From Sulfitobacter sp. F26169L (GTDB lineage Bacteria; Pseudomonadota; Alphaproteobacteria; Rhodobacterales; Rhodobacteraceae), in NCBI RefSeq assembly GCF_026410285.1, contig NZ_JAPMLP010000005.1, forward strand, positions 1 to 64,000: a stretch of 64,000 bases of DNA. The letters run 5' to 3'. A program made the position numbers and the translations under genes. Of this stretch, positions 17,600 to 25,952 are shown piece after piece. The notes beneath the pieces were generated by a model, which had not been told where the DNA came from, did not search any database, and saw only the letters and a list, made by a program, of their open reading frames with translations. Position 1 is the first letter of the stretch; each line of letters opens with the position of its first letter.

Positions 17600-17831
17600 C
17601 GTTAACCCCATGCACTCTGCGCCCAGATGCACCGCGAAATCAAAACGCAGTGGAGAACCATGCAAAAGCCCGGCGGTGCGCGGCTGGAAAGTATGCCGGA
17701 TGCACGGCGCAGGCGGCGGTGCTGGATCTGGGCGCGAGCATCCGAATTATCGGCATGGGACTCGAAGTAGCGAAGCCGTTGAACTAAGGGCCGCAATCGC
17801 TAGGTTGATATCACTACATGGGAAAACATAG
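17586..17831 (+). CDS. Small zinc-binding-type protein (HGG/HGTR family), function unknown
   Basis: 81 residues from the ATG at 17586: a basic N-terminus with CTAKSKRSGEPCKSPAVRGW, then KVCRMHGAGGGAGSGREHPN and YRHGTRSSEA. The spacing C-x9-C and C-x2-H suggests a small metal-binding domain. The family is the usual downstream partner of the preceding gene and is sometimes wrongly labelled a glucan biosynthesis protein. The start was chosen at the overlapping ATGATG; an ATG at 17556 is also open. Confidence 0.6.
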   Translation: MMKSDVNPMHSAPRCTAKSKRSGEPCKSPAVRGWKVCRMHGAGGGAGSGREHPNYRHGTRSSEAVELRAAIARLISLHGKT

Positions 17832-17881
17832 CATTTATCAATACACGCTGAATCGGCGTTTTTAAAAAGGTTGTTCACTCA

Positions 17882-18103
17882 ATGATGGCTCCAAAGTACA
17901 GCGAATTGCAAAATATGTCTGACAAGGAACTGATTAAGAGGCTGGAGGCGATGGAGGGCAGCGTTCAGGTAGGAATCAATTTCATTTATGATGAGTTACG
18001 GGATCGAAGGCTAACCCGGCTTACAAAAGTAGTGTTGTGGCTGACCGCTGTTGTTACCGTAGCTACGATTATCAATGTCTGGCTGGTATTCATGACGATT
18101 TAA
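17882..18103 (+). CDS. Small single-span membrane protein
   Basis: 73 residues. A charged helical N-terminal half (SDKELIKRLEAMEGSVQVGI) is followed by one hydrophobic segment (VVLWLTAVVTVATIINVWLV, about residues 50-69). It resembles small phage-type or anchor proteins with an amphipathic helix and a C-terminal membrane span, but I cannot assign a function. It is the last gene before the left direct repeat of the integrated element. Confidence 0.55.
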   Translation: MMAPKYSELQNMSDKELIKRLEAMEGSVQVGINFIYDELRDRRLTRLTKVVLWLTAVVTVATIINVWLVFMTI

Positions 18104-18196
18104 GCAAGCAACGCTCAAAAGGTAGATAATTAGGGGGATAAAGCAATCTCAACTGAGTAATTAACCTATAAAAATCAATGACTTGTGATAATTAAA

Positions 18197-18212
18197 TGGT
18201 GCCCAGGGGCGG
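18197..18212. repeat. Left attachment repeat (attL) of the satellite element
   Basis: TGGTGCCCAGGGGCGG, identical over 16 bases to 31560-31575. Reverse-complemented it is the 3' acceptor end of tRNA-Phe including CCA. The flanks differ on both sides, so the repeat is exactly 16 bases. It marks the left junction of the 13.4-kb element. Confidence 0.85.
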
Positions 18213-18250
18213 GGTCAACTTACCGTTTAATTTCATCTAGTTATCAAAAA

Positions 18251-18306
18251 GTGGGACAGTGATCCTTCCCATAGTTTTACTAGGTTTTTCGGCATTAATG
18301 TCCCAC
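18251..18306. promoter_or_regulatory. Pair of GTGGGACA/TGTCCCAC words at the left end
   Basis: GTGGGACA at 18251-18258 and its reverse complement TGTCCCAC at 18299-18306, 38-94 bases inside the left repeat. The same 8-mer occurs at 31478-31485 and 31507-31514 near the right end. Symmetric placement near both junctions suggests arm-type binding sites for the integrase or excisionase. This is inferred from position only. Confidence 0.5.
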
Positions 18307-18366
18307 GTCGTTGGCAAAATAGCCGCCCGGAATCACACCACCTCATAGATCAAAATCGCAATGAAA

Positions 18367-18396
18367 AACGCCGCCCCCAAGCCAAGGGACGGCGTT
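18367..18396 (+). promoter_or_regulatory. Stem-loop in the leader of the primase gene
   Basis: AACGCCGCCCC (from 18367) pairs with GGGACGGCGTT (to 18396), an 11-position stem with one mismatch and a short loop. It lies 41 bases before the primase start codon. It could be an attenuator or an operator for the element's replication gene. No U-run follows. Confidence 0.5.
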
Positions 18397-18436
18397 CTGG
18401 CGCGATGACGCCCACAAACATCAAATGAGGAATAAG

Positions 18437-20557
18437 ATGCAGGAAAAACATAGCACTAAAGCCCAAACCGTGCAAGCCGAGTCCGCTTTGGACCGGCCTT
18501 TGGACGTGGCAGAGTTTGGCGACCGCCGCGCAATCAAAATGCGGAGTCGAACCCTGTCCCTGCGTGACCTGTCCACCGGTCTACCCGCCGCCGTCAGCAA
18601 GGACTCCATGCGTCATATCAAGCTGGGCCGGTTCACTGGGGAGACCACGGCGAAAGGCAGCTACCGGCACAACGCAGCGCACGACTCCGTTTCTGGAATC
18701 GAGGGCGATTACGACGCCGGGACGATGACCGTTAAACAAGCCGCCGCCGCGCTGGAGTATGCCGGAGTCGCGGCGATGATCTACACCACGCCAAGCCACC
18801 AGCAGGACGGCAAGGGACACCGCTGGCGCGTCCTCTGCCCTCTGTCTGCCGACACCACACCGGCAAACCGGCAAGCCCTACTGGCCCGCGTAAACGGCGT
18901 GCTGGGCGGGACGTTGAGCGCGGAGTCGTTCACCCCTGCGCAGTCCTATGCGTTCGGCGCGGTCAAAGGTGAACCGGCCCCCAAGGTGCAGCTGGTGGAA
19001 GGCCGGTTCCTCGATCACTGCGCAGACCTCGACGCCAATGCAATCGGGAAGCCTGCCCCCGACCGTGGCGAACCGCAGCAAGCCGCCGATCTGTCGCACG
19101 ACGCACACCGCGTAGAGCGGGCAGCGGCGATGCTGGAGGCATCCGCGCAGCGTCTCGCCGATACCACCGTTGCCCGCAACGAAGCCCTCTGCCGGGAAGC
19201 CTTCCTTATGGGCGGTCTGGTGGCAAACTGCCTGCTGGACCGCGAACAAGTGATGGAAGCCTTGCTGCCGGTGATGATCGAAAACGGATTCTTGGATGAC
19301 CACGCCAAGGGCGACGTGGCAGAGGTGGAAAGGATCATAGATGCCCAACTGCTGACTGGCGCGCGCGAACCCTTTGACCCTGCCCCGATCAACGCCGATG
19401 ACTTTGACGATGACGGCGATGACGAACCGGAGGAATCCACGGGCCGCTTCGACATCTATGACCTGCTTGGACCGCCGCCTGACGATGCCGCACAAATCTA
19501 CGGGCTGCCCTATCTGACTCCGGGCCAGTGTGCCGACCTGCCCGCCCGTGATTATGTAGTGAAACGGCTTATCGCGCCCCGGCAAATCGGCTGCATCTTT
19601 GGGGAACCCGGCGCGGGTAAATCCCTCATTGCTCCCCGCATGGCTTACGAGATTGCCATAGGTGAATCCACGTTCGGGCTGCGCACCAAAGCCGGACCCG
19701 TGTTCTACGTCGCTTGTGAGGATCAAGACGGCATGGCAGGCCGCGTGGCCGCGCTGCACATGGAACTGGGGGACGCTGACACCTTCCACCTGTTCAACAC
19801 CGTCAGCGATCTTTTCAGCCCCGGCACGATCAAGGGCAAAGGCAGCCCCGATCTGGAGGCACTGCGCAAAGCGGCCAAAACGATCCGCCCCAAGCTAATC
19901 GTGATCGACACGCTGGCAATGGCGATGCCCGGTTTAGAGGAAAACGATGCCGCCGGAATGAATCGCGTGGTGCAGATTGGCAAACGGCTGGCCCATTGCG
20001 GCGCGGCTGTTGTGTTCGTCCATCACGGCACAAAGGCAGAGGGCAACACGCCACGCGGTCACTCTGTATTTAACGGCGCGCTGGACTTCTCTATCATGGT
20101 CAAGGCAGCGGACAAGGCGGGCATTGTGCGCGGCGTGATCCGCAAGAACCGCAACGGCCCGCCCGATCTGGACATCGCGTTCAAGATTGGCAGCCACCGC
20201 GTCGGGATTGACGTGGACGGCGAACCAGTGGACGCGCCTATCTGCCTGCCGTGTGATCCGGGCCAAGCGGACGCCACCGAGTCCAAGCTGACAGAGACAG
20301 AGGAAGCCGCGTTCAATCTGTTCCTCGAAATGGAAGCGACCGGCCCGGTGGACGAAACGGAATGGCGCAAACGCGCAACGGATGAATACCACGTCTCTGC
20401 CAGTGATGACCGTGACAATAGACGCCGGACAGTCACACGCGCGTTGAAAGGTCTAATCGGAAAACGGAAAGTCATCATCGAAAACGGGCAAATGGGCTTT
20501 CCACATTCCGTTGAAAGTAGCGACTGGGATGACGATTCAGAGGAGGCAGACCAGTGA
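18437..20557 (+). CDS. Replicative primase/RepA-like AAA ATPase of the element
   Basis: 706 residues. The N-terminal third (HIKLGRFTGETTAKGSYRHN, IEGDYDAGTMTVKQAAAALE) resembles the primase-polymerase-type domain of satellite and plasmid replication proteins. The C-terminal half is a RecA/RepA-like helicase: Walker A GEPGAGKS (389-396), Walker B KLIVIDTLAMA, then a VVFVHHGTKAEGNTPRGHS sensor region. A role in autonomous replication after excision is inferred. The start at 18437 is used because AGGA sits 5 bases upstream; an ATG at 18425 is in frame. It ends with an acidic tail (SDWDDDSEEADQ), and the GC-rich repeat block begins 17 bases later. Confidence 0.82.
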   Translation: MQEKHSTKAQTVQAESALDRPLDVAEFGDRRAIKMRSRTLSLRDLSTGLPAAVSKDSMRHIKLGRFTGETTAKGSYRHNAAHDSVSGIEGDYDAGTMTVKQAAAALEYAGVAAMIYTTPSHQQDGKGHRWRVLCPLSADTTPANRQALLARVNGVLGGTLSAESFTPAQSYAFGAVKGEPAPKVQLVEGRFLDHCADLDANAIGKPAPDRGEPQQAADLSHDAHRVERAAAMLEASAQRLADTTVARNEALCREAFLMGGLVANCLLDREQVMEALLPVMIENGFLDDHAKGDVAEVERIIDAQLLTGAREPFDPAPINADDFDDDGDDEPEESTGRFDIYDLLGPPPDDAAQIYGLPYLTPGQCADLPARDYVVKRLIAPRQIGCIFGEPGAGKSLIAPRMAYEIAIGESTFGLRTKAGPVFYVACEDQDGMAGRVAALHMELGDADTFHLFNTVSDLFSPGTIKGKGSPDLEALRKAAKTIRPKLIVIDTLAMAMPGLEENDAAGMNRVVQIGKRLAHCGAAVVFVHHGTKAEGNTPRGHSVFNGALDFSIMVKAADKAGIVRGVIRKNRNGPPDLDIAFKIGSHRVGIDVDGEPVDAPICLPCDPGQADATESKLTETEEAAFNLFLEMEATGPVDETEWRKRATDEYHVSASDDRDNRRRTVTRALKGLIGKRKVIIENGQMGFPHSVESSDWDDDSEEADQ

Positions 20558-20574
20558 TGACGCTACCCCAAGGA

Positions 20575-20695
20575 CACCGGACAGACCGGACGAGTCCGGT
20601 TATTGTCCTGTCCGTCCGCCCCGTTGCCCCTCACCCGGACACCGGACGGACCGGACTCCCCCCTTTAGGGGGGTCCGGCTGTCCGGTCCGGTCTG
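20575..20695. repeat. CCGGAC/GTCCGG repeat block with hairpin, candidate replication origin
   Basis: About nine CCGGAC-type hexamers on either strand in 120 bases directly after the primase stop (for example ACACCGGACAG, AGACCGGACGA, ACACCGGACGG, GGACCGGACTC, TGTCCGGTCCGG). A strong inverted repeat is centred on TTTA at about 20664, with ACTCCCCCC on one side and GGGGGGT on the other, flanked by further CCGGAC/GTCCGG complementarity. Position next to the replication gene and the iteron-like density suggest the element's origin; the hairpin may also terminate the primase transcript. Confidence 0.55.
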
Positions 20696-20712
20696 GCAAC
20701 CCGGTAGATGGT

Positions 20713-21072
20713 TTAGCCACCAGCACGGCGATTAAAGAGCGTTCCGTTAGGGCGCATGCCGAACCTAGCAATATCATCGCGTTCTGCCTGCCGAGCGTCA
20801 TCGTCATCTTCAAACAAATCAAAGCTGATGCCCAGCCAACCAATAGGTTGGTTCATCACATATTCGTAGAACGGCTTATTGACGATCAGTTTTCCCAGCG
20901 GACCTACCCGCTTGTCATCCTTTTGGAGGTGCGACTTGATCCGAGATGGGGCTTTGGCTGTCCCAACGTAGACTGGCATAGTCTCAAGCCTGTTCCAAAG
21001 AACATAGCGTGCATTGATACTCAACGGCAGCGCGGCAAGTTTGGAGCGGGTTTGTTCGGCGTTCATAATCAT
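20713..21072 (-). CDS. GIY-YIG domain protein
   Basis: 119 residues. YVLWNRLETMPVYVGTAKAP carries the GIY-YIG-type core (VYVGT), followed by RIKSHLQKDDKR with the conserved arginine. The C-terminal part (WLGISFDLFEDDDDARQAER) provides the acidic segment where the catalytic glutamate is expected. Such proteins are small endonucleases; in a satellite it could help replication or packaging. It is the only gene on this strand between the primase and terminase genes and faces the repeat block. Start ATG at 21072; an ATG two codons later is an alternative. Confidence 0.65.
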   Translation of the reverse strand: MIMNAEQTRSKLAALPLSINARYVLWNRLETMPVYVGTAKAPSRIKSHLQKDDKRVGPLGKLIVNKPFYEYVMNQPIGWLGISFDLFEDDDDARQAERDDIARFGMRPNGTLFNRRAGG

Positions 21073-21281
21073 ATCGCTTCGTTATCCCTAAATCTTGGCG
21101 AGATCGTGACACCATCTTGGCTACAGGTTGACGCAGTCATCCTTTCGCAGAGTCTGCGGGTCCCTCTCGATAATCGGGCTGATGCGGGGAGCGCGGAGCG
21201 CATCCTTTCAACCGATTTGAGAATTTTGAATCAGCCTTCCCCCGATGACACCGTTTCAACGAAAACAAGAAAGCCGTGCAA

Positions 21282-21890
21282 ATGAATGATCTTTCGATTG
21301 CTGACCTTTTGGGACCCAGTCCCAGCGTGGAAATTTCCGATGACCGTGCTGACCTCGCCACCTCTGCCGAGATTGCCGATTGGCTTGGGCTGACCTCCAG
21401 CCGCGTGAACCAGCTTGCACGGGACTCGATCCTGCCCCGCGTGGATGCCCCCGGCGGTTTTGCCTTTCCGCTCAAGCAATCCGTGCAGGCCTACGCCGAG
21501 CATTTGCGGAACCGCTCTGTCCGGTCCAGTGATCCCCGCCTTGCCGATGAAAAACTGCGCGTGGCTGCTGGGCAGGCGGACAAGCTGGACATCCAGAACC
21601 AAAAGAGCCGGGCCGAATTGATCCCCGCTGCTGCTGTCCGTGCGGAGTGGCTGGCCGTGGCTGCTGACCTGCGCGCCCGCCTGCTGGCCGTGCCGTCACG
21701 GGTTGCCGCCAAGCTGTCGCTGGACCGGCCTGCCACGGCTGCTTTGGACGTGGAATTGCGCCGAGCGATGGAGACTCTGGCCGAAACCGCAAACGAGGGG
21801 GCCAAGGGGGCCACCCGCAGCGCAGACCCGGCCCATTCCGCCAGACCTACCGCCGCCGACACCGAAACGCCTCTGGAGGGCCAAAAATGA
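21282..21890 (+). CDS. terS: Terminase small subunit (Nu1-like)
   Basis: 202 residues. The N-terminal winged-helix/MerR-like DNA-binding segment (TSAEIADWLGLTSSRVNQLA) is followed by a helical oligomerisation region (ADEKLRVAAGQADKLDIQNQ; KSRAELIPAAAVRAEWLAVA). That architecture is the one of lambda Nu1-like small terminases, which recognise the packaging site. It overlaps the terL start by 4 bases (21887-21890). ATG at 21282 is used; GTG at 21276 is also in frame. The C-terminal 30 residues are low-complexity. Confidence 0.8.
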   Translation: MNDLSIADLLGPSPSVEISDDRADLATSAEIADWLGLTSSRVNQLARDSILPRVDAPGGFAFPLKQSVQAYAEHLRNRSVRSSDPRLADEKLRVAAGQADKLDIQNQKSRAELIPAAAVRAEWLAVAADLRARLLAVPSRVAAKLSLDRPATAALDVELRRAMETLAETANEGAKGATRSADPAHSARPTAADTETPLEGQK

Positions 21891-23659
21891 CCCATGCCGC
21901 TTTGACCCAAATCCGCGCCGAAACATACGCCGCGTTGCGCCCGCCGCCGCCGGTCAATCTGCCCGATTGGATCGAGTCGCATGTCCGGCTGCCGTCCGAA
22001 GTATCCGCCCAGACCGGCCCAATGATCCTGACGCCAGTGCAGCGCGGAATTGCAGAGGCAATGGGCGACTCTGAAATCGAGCGCGTGACTGTCGTGAAGC
22101 CGGTTCGCCTTGGCTATACGTCCCTGCTGACGGCGCTGGTCGGGTACTATTGCGATTCAAATCCTAGCCCTATCCTTGCCGTGCATCCAACCGAAGGTGA
22201 CGCCCGTGGCTGGATCGTGGATGACGTGGACCCCATTTTTACAGCATCGCCCGAATTGCGCGGCCTGCTCACGCTGGAGGCAGACCCCACGGGCCGGTCC
22301 ACATTGCTGTCCCGAAAATTCCCCGGCGGTTCACTAAAGGTCATCGCGGCCAAGTCGCCCCGCAACCTTAGACGCCATAACGCCAAGGTTCTCATTCTCG
22401 ACGAAATTGATGGCATGGAGAGCGGAGCAGAAGGTAGCCCGATCACTTTGGCAGAACGGCGCACACTCTCATTCCCCGACCGCAAGATTGTAGCCGGATC
22501 GACTCCGACTTGGGAGGACACCAGCCACGTCCTGCGACTCTACGCCCAAAGCGACAAGCGGCTGTTTGAAATCCGCTGTCTCGATTGCGACGACTACACC
22601 GCGCCGCGCTGGGAACATATCGAATGGGATTCAGGTAAGCCGGAAACCGCCGCGTTCGTCTGTCCGCATTGCGGCGCGGTGCAGCCGGAGAACCGCAAGG
22701 CCGAAATGGTCCAGCATGGTCGCTGGATCATCACCGCGCCGGACGTGAAGAACCACGCCGGATTCCGCACAAACGTCCTAGTGTCCACTCTGCCCGCCGC
22801 AAGCTGGGGCAACATCGCCCGCGAGTTTTTGGCTGCCAAAGATCATCCCGACTTGCTGCAATCGTGGACCAACACGCTAATGGCAGAGGGCTGGAAACAA
22901 GCCGGGGAAGAATTGGACGAGTCCGCGCTGGCAAACCGCCGCGAGTCCTTTTCGCTTGAGGACCTGCCGGACGAAACGCTGGTACTCACTTGCGGCGTGG
23001 ATGTGCAGCATGACCGCCTTGAATCCGTTACCTTGGCACACAGCCGGACAGATACCTTTGTTGTGGATGCACGCGTGTTCTGGGGTCCTGTAAATGATTC
23101 AGATGTTCCTTGGGCTGAATTGGACGCCTTCCTTGCGCAGACCTACATCCACCCCGGAGGCGGTATCCTACGGATGGACGCCGTGGCCGTCGACTCGTCC
23201 GATGGTCAAACGATGGACCGCGTGTTGGCGTTTTGCCAACCCAAGCTATCGCGCCGCATTGTGCCGATCAAAGGGGCAGACGGGCAACGCCCCGCAATCC
23301 GTGCAAGCGCCACGAAAGGGCAGCGGCTGTTTATTGTCGGCGTGGACGGTATCAAGGCAAACCTGACGGAAAGACTCATGCGCGGCACGTCCATCCGGTT
23401 CTCTGACACACTGGACGCGCGGTTCTTTGAGGAACTCGCCAGTGAACGCCGTGTCGTTAAATACAGTCGGGGCGCGCCAAAGGCTTCATGGGAGCGCATT
23501 CCGGGCAAACGAGCCGAAGCATTGGACTGCGTGGTCTATGCCTTGGCCGTGCGGAATTTGGTTGGCGTGAATCTGGATATTCGGGAAATGGAACTTGCGG
23601 ACCGTGGCACCACAGCGCCACGGCGGACCGTTGTGAAATCGAAATGGCTAAGTCGTTAG
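21887..23659 (+). CDS. terL: Terminase large subunit (GpA family)
   Basis: 590 residues. N-terminal ATPase with Walker A-like KPVRLGYTS (71-79) and Walker B KVLILDEIDG (167-176). A zinc-binding insert follows (IRCLDCDDYTAPRW; FVCPHCGAVQPENR). The C-terminal RNase-H-like nuclease begins TCGVDVQHDRLE with its acidic residues (VAVDSSDGQTMD further on). This is the lambda gpA type motor that cuts and packages DNA into procapsids. The last 46 bases before its stop region are duplicated, with changes, at 24762-24807 behind the next gene, a recombination scar. Confidence 0.93.
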   Translation: MTHAALTQIRAETYAALRPPPPVNLPDWIESHVRLPSEVSAQTGPMILTPVQRGIAEAMGDSEIERVTVVKPVRLGYTSLLTALVGYYCDSNPSPILAVHPTEGDARGWIVDDVDPIFTASPELRGLLTLEADPTGRSTLLSRKFPGGSLKVIAAKSPRNLRRHNAKVLILDEIDGMESGAEGSPITLAERRTLSFPDRKIVAGSTPTWEDTSHVLRLYAQSDKRLFEIRCLDCDDYTAPRWEHIEWDSGKPETAAFVCPHCGAVQPENRKAEMVQHGRWIITAPDVKNHAGFRTNVLVSTLPAASWGNIAREFLAAKDHPDLLQSWTNTLMAEGWKQAGEELDESALANRRESFSLEDLPDETLVLTCGVDVQHDRLESVTLAHSRTDTFVVDARVFWGPVNDSDVPWAELDAFLAQTYIHPGGGILRMDAVAVDSSDGQTMDRVLAFCQPKLSRRIVPIKGADGQRPAIRASATKGQRLFIVGVDGIKANLTERLMRGTSIRFSDTLDARFFEELASERRVVKYSRGAPKASWERIPGKRAEALDCVVYALAVRNLVGVNLDIREMELADRGTTAPRRTVVKSKWLSR

Positions 23660-23753
23660 GGCCAATTAGTCAAAGCAACGGGTCCAAAAATTTTAGCAAT
23701 ACTTCTTGATGTTCCAAGCTGTACCAGAGACTGTGAAATCCTATGGCGAGGGC

Positions 23754-24716
23754 ATGATGTCAGATATTGATGATAATTCCGAAAAAGGCTGGCTAACAAC
23801 CGCAATCGAAGGGGGATTGCCACAAATACTTGCGGGACCTGCAGGTAAAGCCATAAGCCGCTTAATCGGCGCCGCAGTTGAGATTCCGGCCGTTGCGTTG
23901 GAGGGGGTCGTTCAAGGTATTCGAGATAAATCCGACGCCCGATCTCAAATCTCCCAAGCCATAGCAAGTAGGGCGGCCGAAACCGCTGCTAATGATCCGG
24001 ATATAATGGATCGAGCCATACAAACCATGCTGGCTCGATCTTATCGCGTTCAAAAAAATAAGGACGCTGTCGCCACCATTGCGATTGAAGAATTAAGTGA
24101 AAATCCACCACCTGCAAATAGCGAAGGCCCTTCGGACGATTGGCTTAATAAGTTTGAAAGACACGCAGAGGATGCTTCAAGTGATGATCTTCGGATCATG
24201 TTTGGAAAACTATTGGCTGGAGAAGTCCGAAGGCCCGGCGATGTTTCAGCTGCCACACTGACTTTCATATCAAATTTGGACAGCGATACGGCAAAGCTAA
24301 TCCAACGAGTCATGCCTTGTTGTACAAACGATGGAGCCGCTTATCTAGAAGCATTAGATACAGAACTAACTACCCCTGAGAATGCGTACCTTGAATTGGC
24401 TGGGTTTTGGTCTGCCGACAAGCATTTAAAGATGACATTCGATGCTAATGGAACCGCGATCCGAAAACTTACAGAAACCGGAATGGGAATTGCCATAATA
24501 GGCGATACTGAAAAGTACATAAGCCTTAGAGGTGCAATTCTTTCACGAGCTGGAAGAGATTTAGTAAATGTCGTTGGTCCCGACTTTGACTATCAGAAGC
24601 TCGCAAACTACGCGCTAAAAAATGAGTTCGTAAAAAAATTCTACTATGGTGAGTTAGTTTCTTCTGGGATCAACGTGAGTATGCCGAATCCGATAGAACT
24701 TTTCATTGAAATGTAG
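23754..24716 (+). CDS. DUF2806-like protein, probable cargo gene
   Basis: 320 residues from ATG at 23754 (GGCGAGGG just upstream). The central segment DDWLNKFERHAEDASSDDLR followed by IMFGKLLAGEVRRPGDVSA resembles the DUF2806 signature. A small hydrophobic/glycine-rich N-terminal stretch (ITAIEGGLPQILAGPAGKAI-like) precedes it. Function is not known. Base composition is visibly AT-richer than the terminase and portal genes on either side, and the gene is followed by a degenerate second copy of the terL 3' end. Both suggest late insertion. In phage satellites such cargo slots often carry anti-phage genes, so a defence role is a reasonable guess but unproven. An earlier in-frame ATG at 23706 is less likely. 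Confidence 0.65.
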   Translation: MMSDIDDNSEKGWLTTAIEGGLPQILAGPAGKAISRLIGAAVEIPAVALEGVVQGIRDKSDARSQISQAIASRAAETAANDPDIMDRAIQTMLARSYRVQKNKDAVATIAIEELSENPPPANSEGPSDDWLNKFERHAEDASSDDLRIMFGKLLAGEVRRPGDVSAATLTFISNLDSDTAKLIQRVMPCCTNDGAAYLEALDTELTTPENAYLELAGFWSADKHLKMTFDANGTAIRKLTETGMGIAIIGDTEKYISLRGAILSRAGRDLVNVVGPDFDYQKLANYALKNEFVKKFYYGELVSSGINVSMPNPIELFIEM

Positions 24717-24761
24717 ATTCTTAGAGCAACTCAATGTTAATCGTCCTAGTTTAAACGCAAA

Positions 24762-24807
24762 ATAGAAGTTGCCGACCGTGGCACCGCAGCGCCACGGCAG
24801 ACCATTG
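24762..24807 (+). pseudogene. Degenerate second copy of the terL 3' end
   Basis: Matches 23588-23633 of terL at 40 of 46 positions. The translated remnant (IEVADRGTAAPRQTI) parallels the terL tail (MELADRGTTAPRRTV). Mismatches are spread out, so it is a diverged allele, not a recent duplication. It lies just after the cargo gene and before the minus-strand genes, as expected if the cargo arrived together with a foreign terL tail by homologous recombination. Confidence 0.8.
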
Positions 24808-24813
24808 CTAGGT

Positions 24814-25101
24814 CTAAACTTGTGGGGGGGCAGTATAGGCTATTATCTCTCCAGTCTCTTGATCCTTCTTTTCCAGCTTCGCCAAAGATTCTGCGATGAA
24901 TTGCTGAATCTCGGGCAGGGCCGCCAGTGATCTTTGCATGTGTAGCCTGCTTTTCTTTCTGTTTCGGCTTCCCCTACTGCGCGCCTGCGCTGCCTCTGGG
25001 TCTCGGTCGTAGTAGGCAGCATTACTGCAACTCTTACAGCAATATTTTGCGTGACTGCGTTTCGGAGAAAAGTCAATTCCACAAGCCTTGCATTTTATCA
25101 T
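24814..25101 (-). CDS. Small zinc-ribbon protein
   Basis: 95 residues. It starts MIKCKACGIDFSPKRSHAKY and continues CCKSCSNAAYYDRD, giving a C-x2-C ... C-C-x2-C zinc finger. A basic segment (RSRGSRNRKKSRLHMQRS) and an acidic/helical C-terminus follow. The finger resembles those found near phage HNH or regulatory proteins. DNA or RNA binding is likely; function unknown. Its ATG overlaps the stop of the upstream minus gene by 4 bases (25098-25101). Confidence 0.65.
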   Translation of the reverse strand: MIKCKACGIDFSPKRSHAKYCCKSCSNAAYYDRDPEAAQARSRGSRNRKKSRLHMQRSLAALPEIQQFIAESLAKLEKKDQETGEIIAYTAPPQV

Positions 25102-25352
25102 TCCGCACCGCTGGATTCAGCTATCTGAAATGCGGCGTTTTCTGCACTCTCAATATCGGAATGCGGAATAGGCGACATAACTGGCTCTCCTTCTCCAAAC
25201 GGCGCGGCAGCCGCGTAAAATGATCCATTTTTTTCATAGACAAGAGCCATCCAAAGGTCATCGCCAACAGCACCGCAAGTTTTCACAAGTTGGCAGTCTG
25301 GATCGGGTGTTGCCCAGTCTAATTTAGACTTTAGATATTCGAAAGATTTCAT
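25098..25352 (-). CDS. Small protein of unknown function
   Basis: 84 residues starting MKSFEYLKSKLDWATPDPDC. It is acidic, soluble, with no membrane segment and no motif I recognise. It is the first gene of a two-gene minus-strand unit with the zinc-ribbon gene, coupled through an ATGA overlap. These genes oppose the structural genes, so they may be expressed in the integrated state. Confidence 0.55.
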   Translation of the reverse strand: MKSFEYLKSKLDWATPDPDCQLVKTCGAVGDDLWMALVYEKNGSFYAAAAPFGEGEPVMSPIPHSDIESAENAAFQIAESSGAE

Positions 25353-25446
25353 GCTTTAGTCCTCATTCAACAAACGATATCAGCTACGAAGCTGAAAATT
25401 TTGTCATTTCTATGTTGGGTGTTTAGACGGATCGTCTGTGGCAGCT

Positions 25447-25713
25447 TTACTGAACTGTGAACTGCGCGGGACTGTCATCAAGCAACTTTCGGAAATCAGG
25501 ATAGACCGCCTGAAAGACGTCTGGGCGACACCTTTGCAAGATTGCCATACGCCTGAAATCTAATTCGTCCTTGGCAATCTGGGGCAGCTGACTTTCCCCA
25601 AAAACTAGATAATGCACAAGGTAACGCCGCAACAGGCCTTCCTCCTCTGCCAAGCCCGCCGCCGCTCGTTCCGCGTGACCGGGAATGTTTCTGCTGTTGG
25701 CCGTTTTCCTCAT
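25447..25713 (-). CDS. Small protein of unknown function
   Basis: 88 residues from MRKTANSRNIPGHAERAAAG; in-frame ATG at 25728 would add five residues. It is rich in charged helices (EEGLLRRYLVHYLVFGESQL; KDELDFRRMAILQRCRPDVF). No family recognised. It stands on the minus strand 94 bases from the preceding pair and divergent from the head-gene operon that starts at 25953. Confidence 0.5.
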   Translation of the reverse strand: MRKTANSRNIPGHAERAAAGLAEEEGLLRRYLVHYLVFGESQLPQIAKDELDFRRMAILQRCRPDVFQAVYPDFRKLLDDSPAQFTVQ

Positions 25714-25858
25714 AATCCTAATCCTCAATGTTTGTTTGTGATGTGCAAAGGGGCCAGCTTTCGCCAGCCCCTCTACGTTTTGCGTCCGGCACCCCTGCCG
25801 GGAGAAAGGTCAACTTTGCCCGACTCGACACCGGGCAAGGCCAACATAGGGCAACTAG

Positions 25859-25910
25859 TTTTATAAACGCAAGTAAATATTGAATAAATACTAGCTTGTT
25901 TTATTAACGC
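25859..25910. repeat. Imperfect direct repeat in front of the head-gene operon
   Basis: TTTTATAAACGC at 25859-25870 and TTTTATTAACGC at 25899-25910, each preceded by ACTAG, 40 bases apart. They sit in the divergent promoter region between the minus gene (start 25713) and the plus gene at 25953. A repressor or activator operator controlling late-gene expression is a plausible reading. A 7-bp hairpin (TTGCCCG/CGGGCAA, about 25816-25838) lies just before it. Confidence 0.4.
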
Positions 25911-25952
25911 GAATCAGGCTACACAGGGCTGGAGAAATCAGAGGAGCGAACA

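Noticed and set aside
20554..21285. Plus-strand ORF of 243 residues overlapping the repeat block and the GIY-YIG gene
   Set aside because: Its first third is a translation of the CCGGAC repeats and the rest is antisense to a recognisable GIY-YIG protein. No family features.
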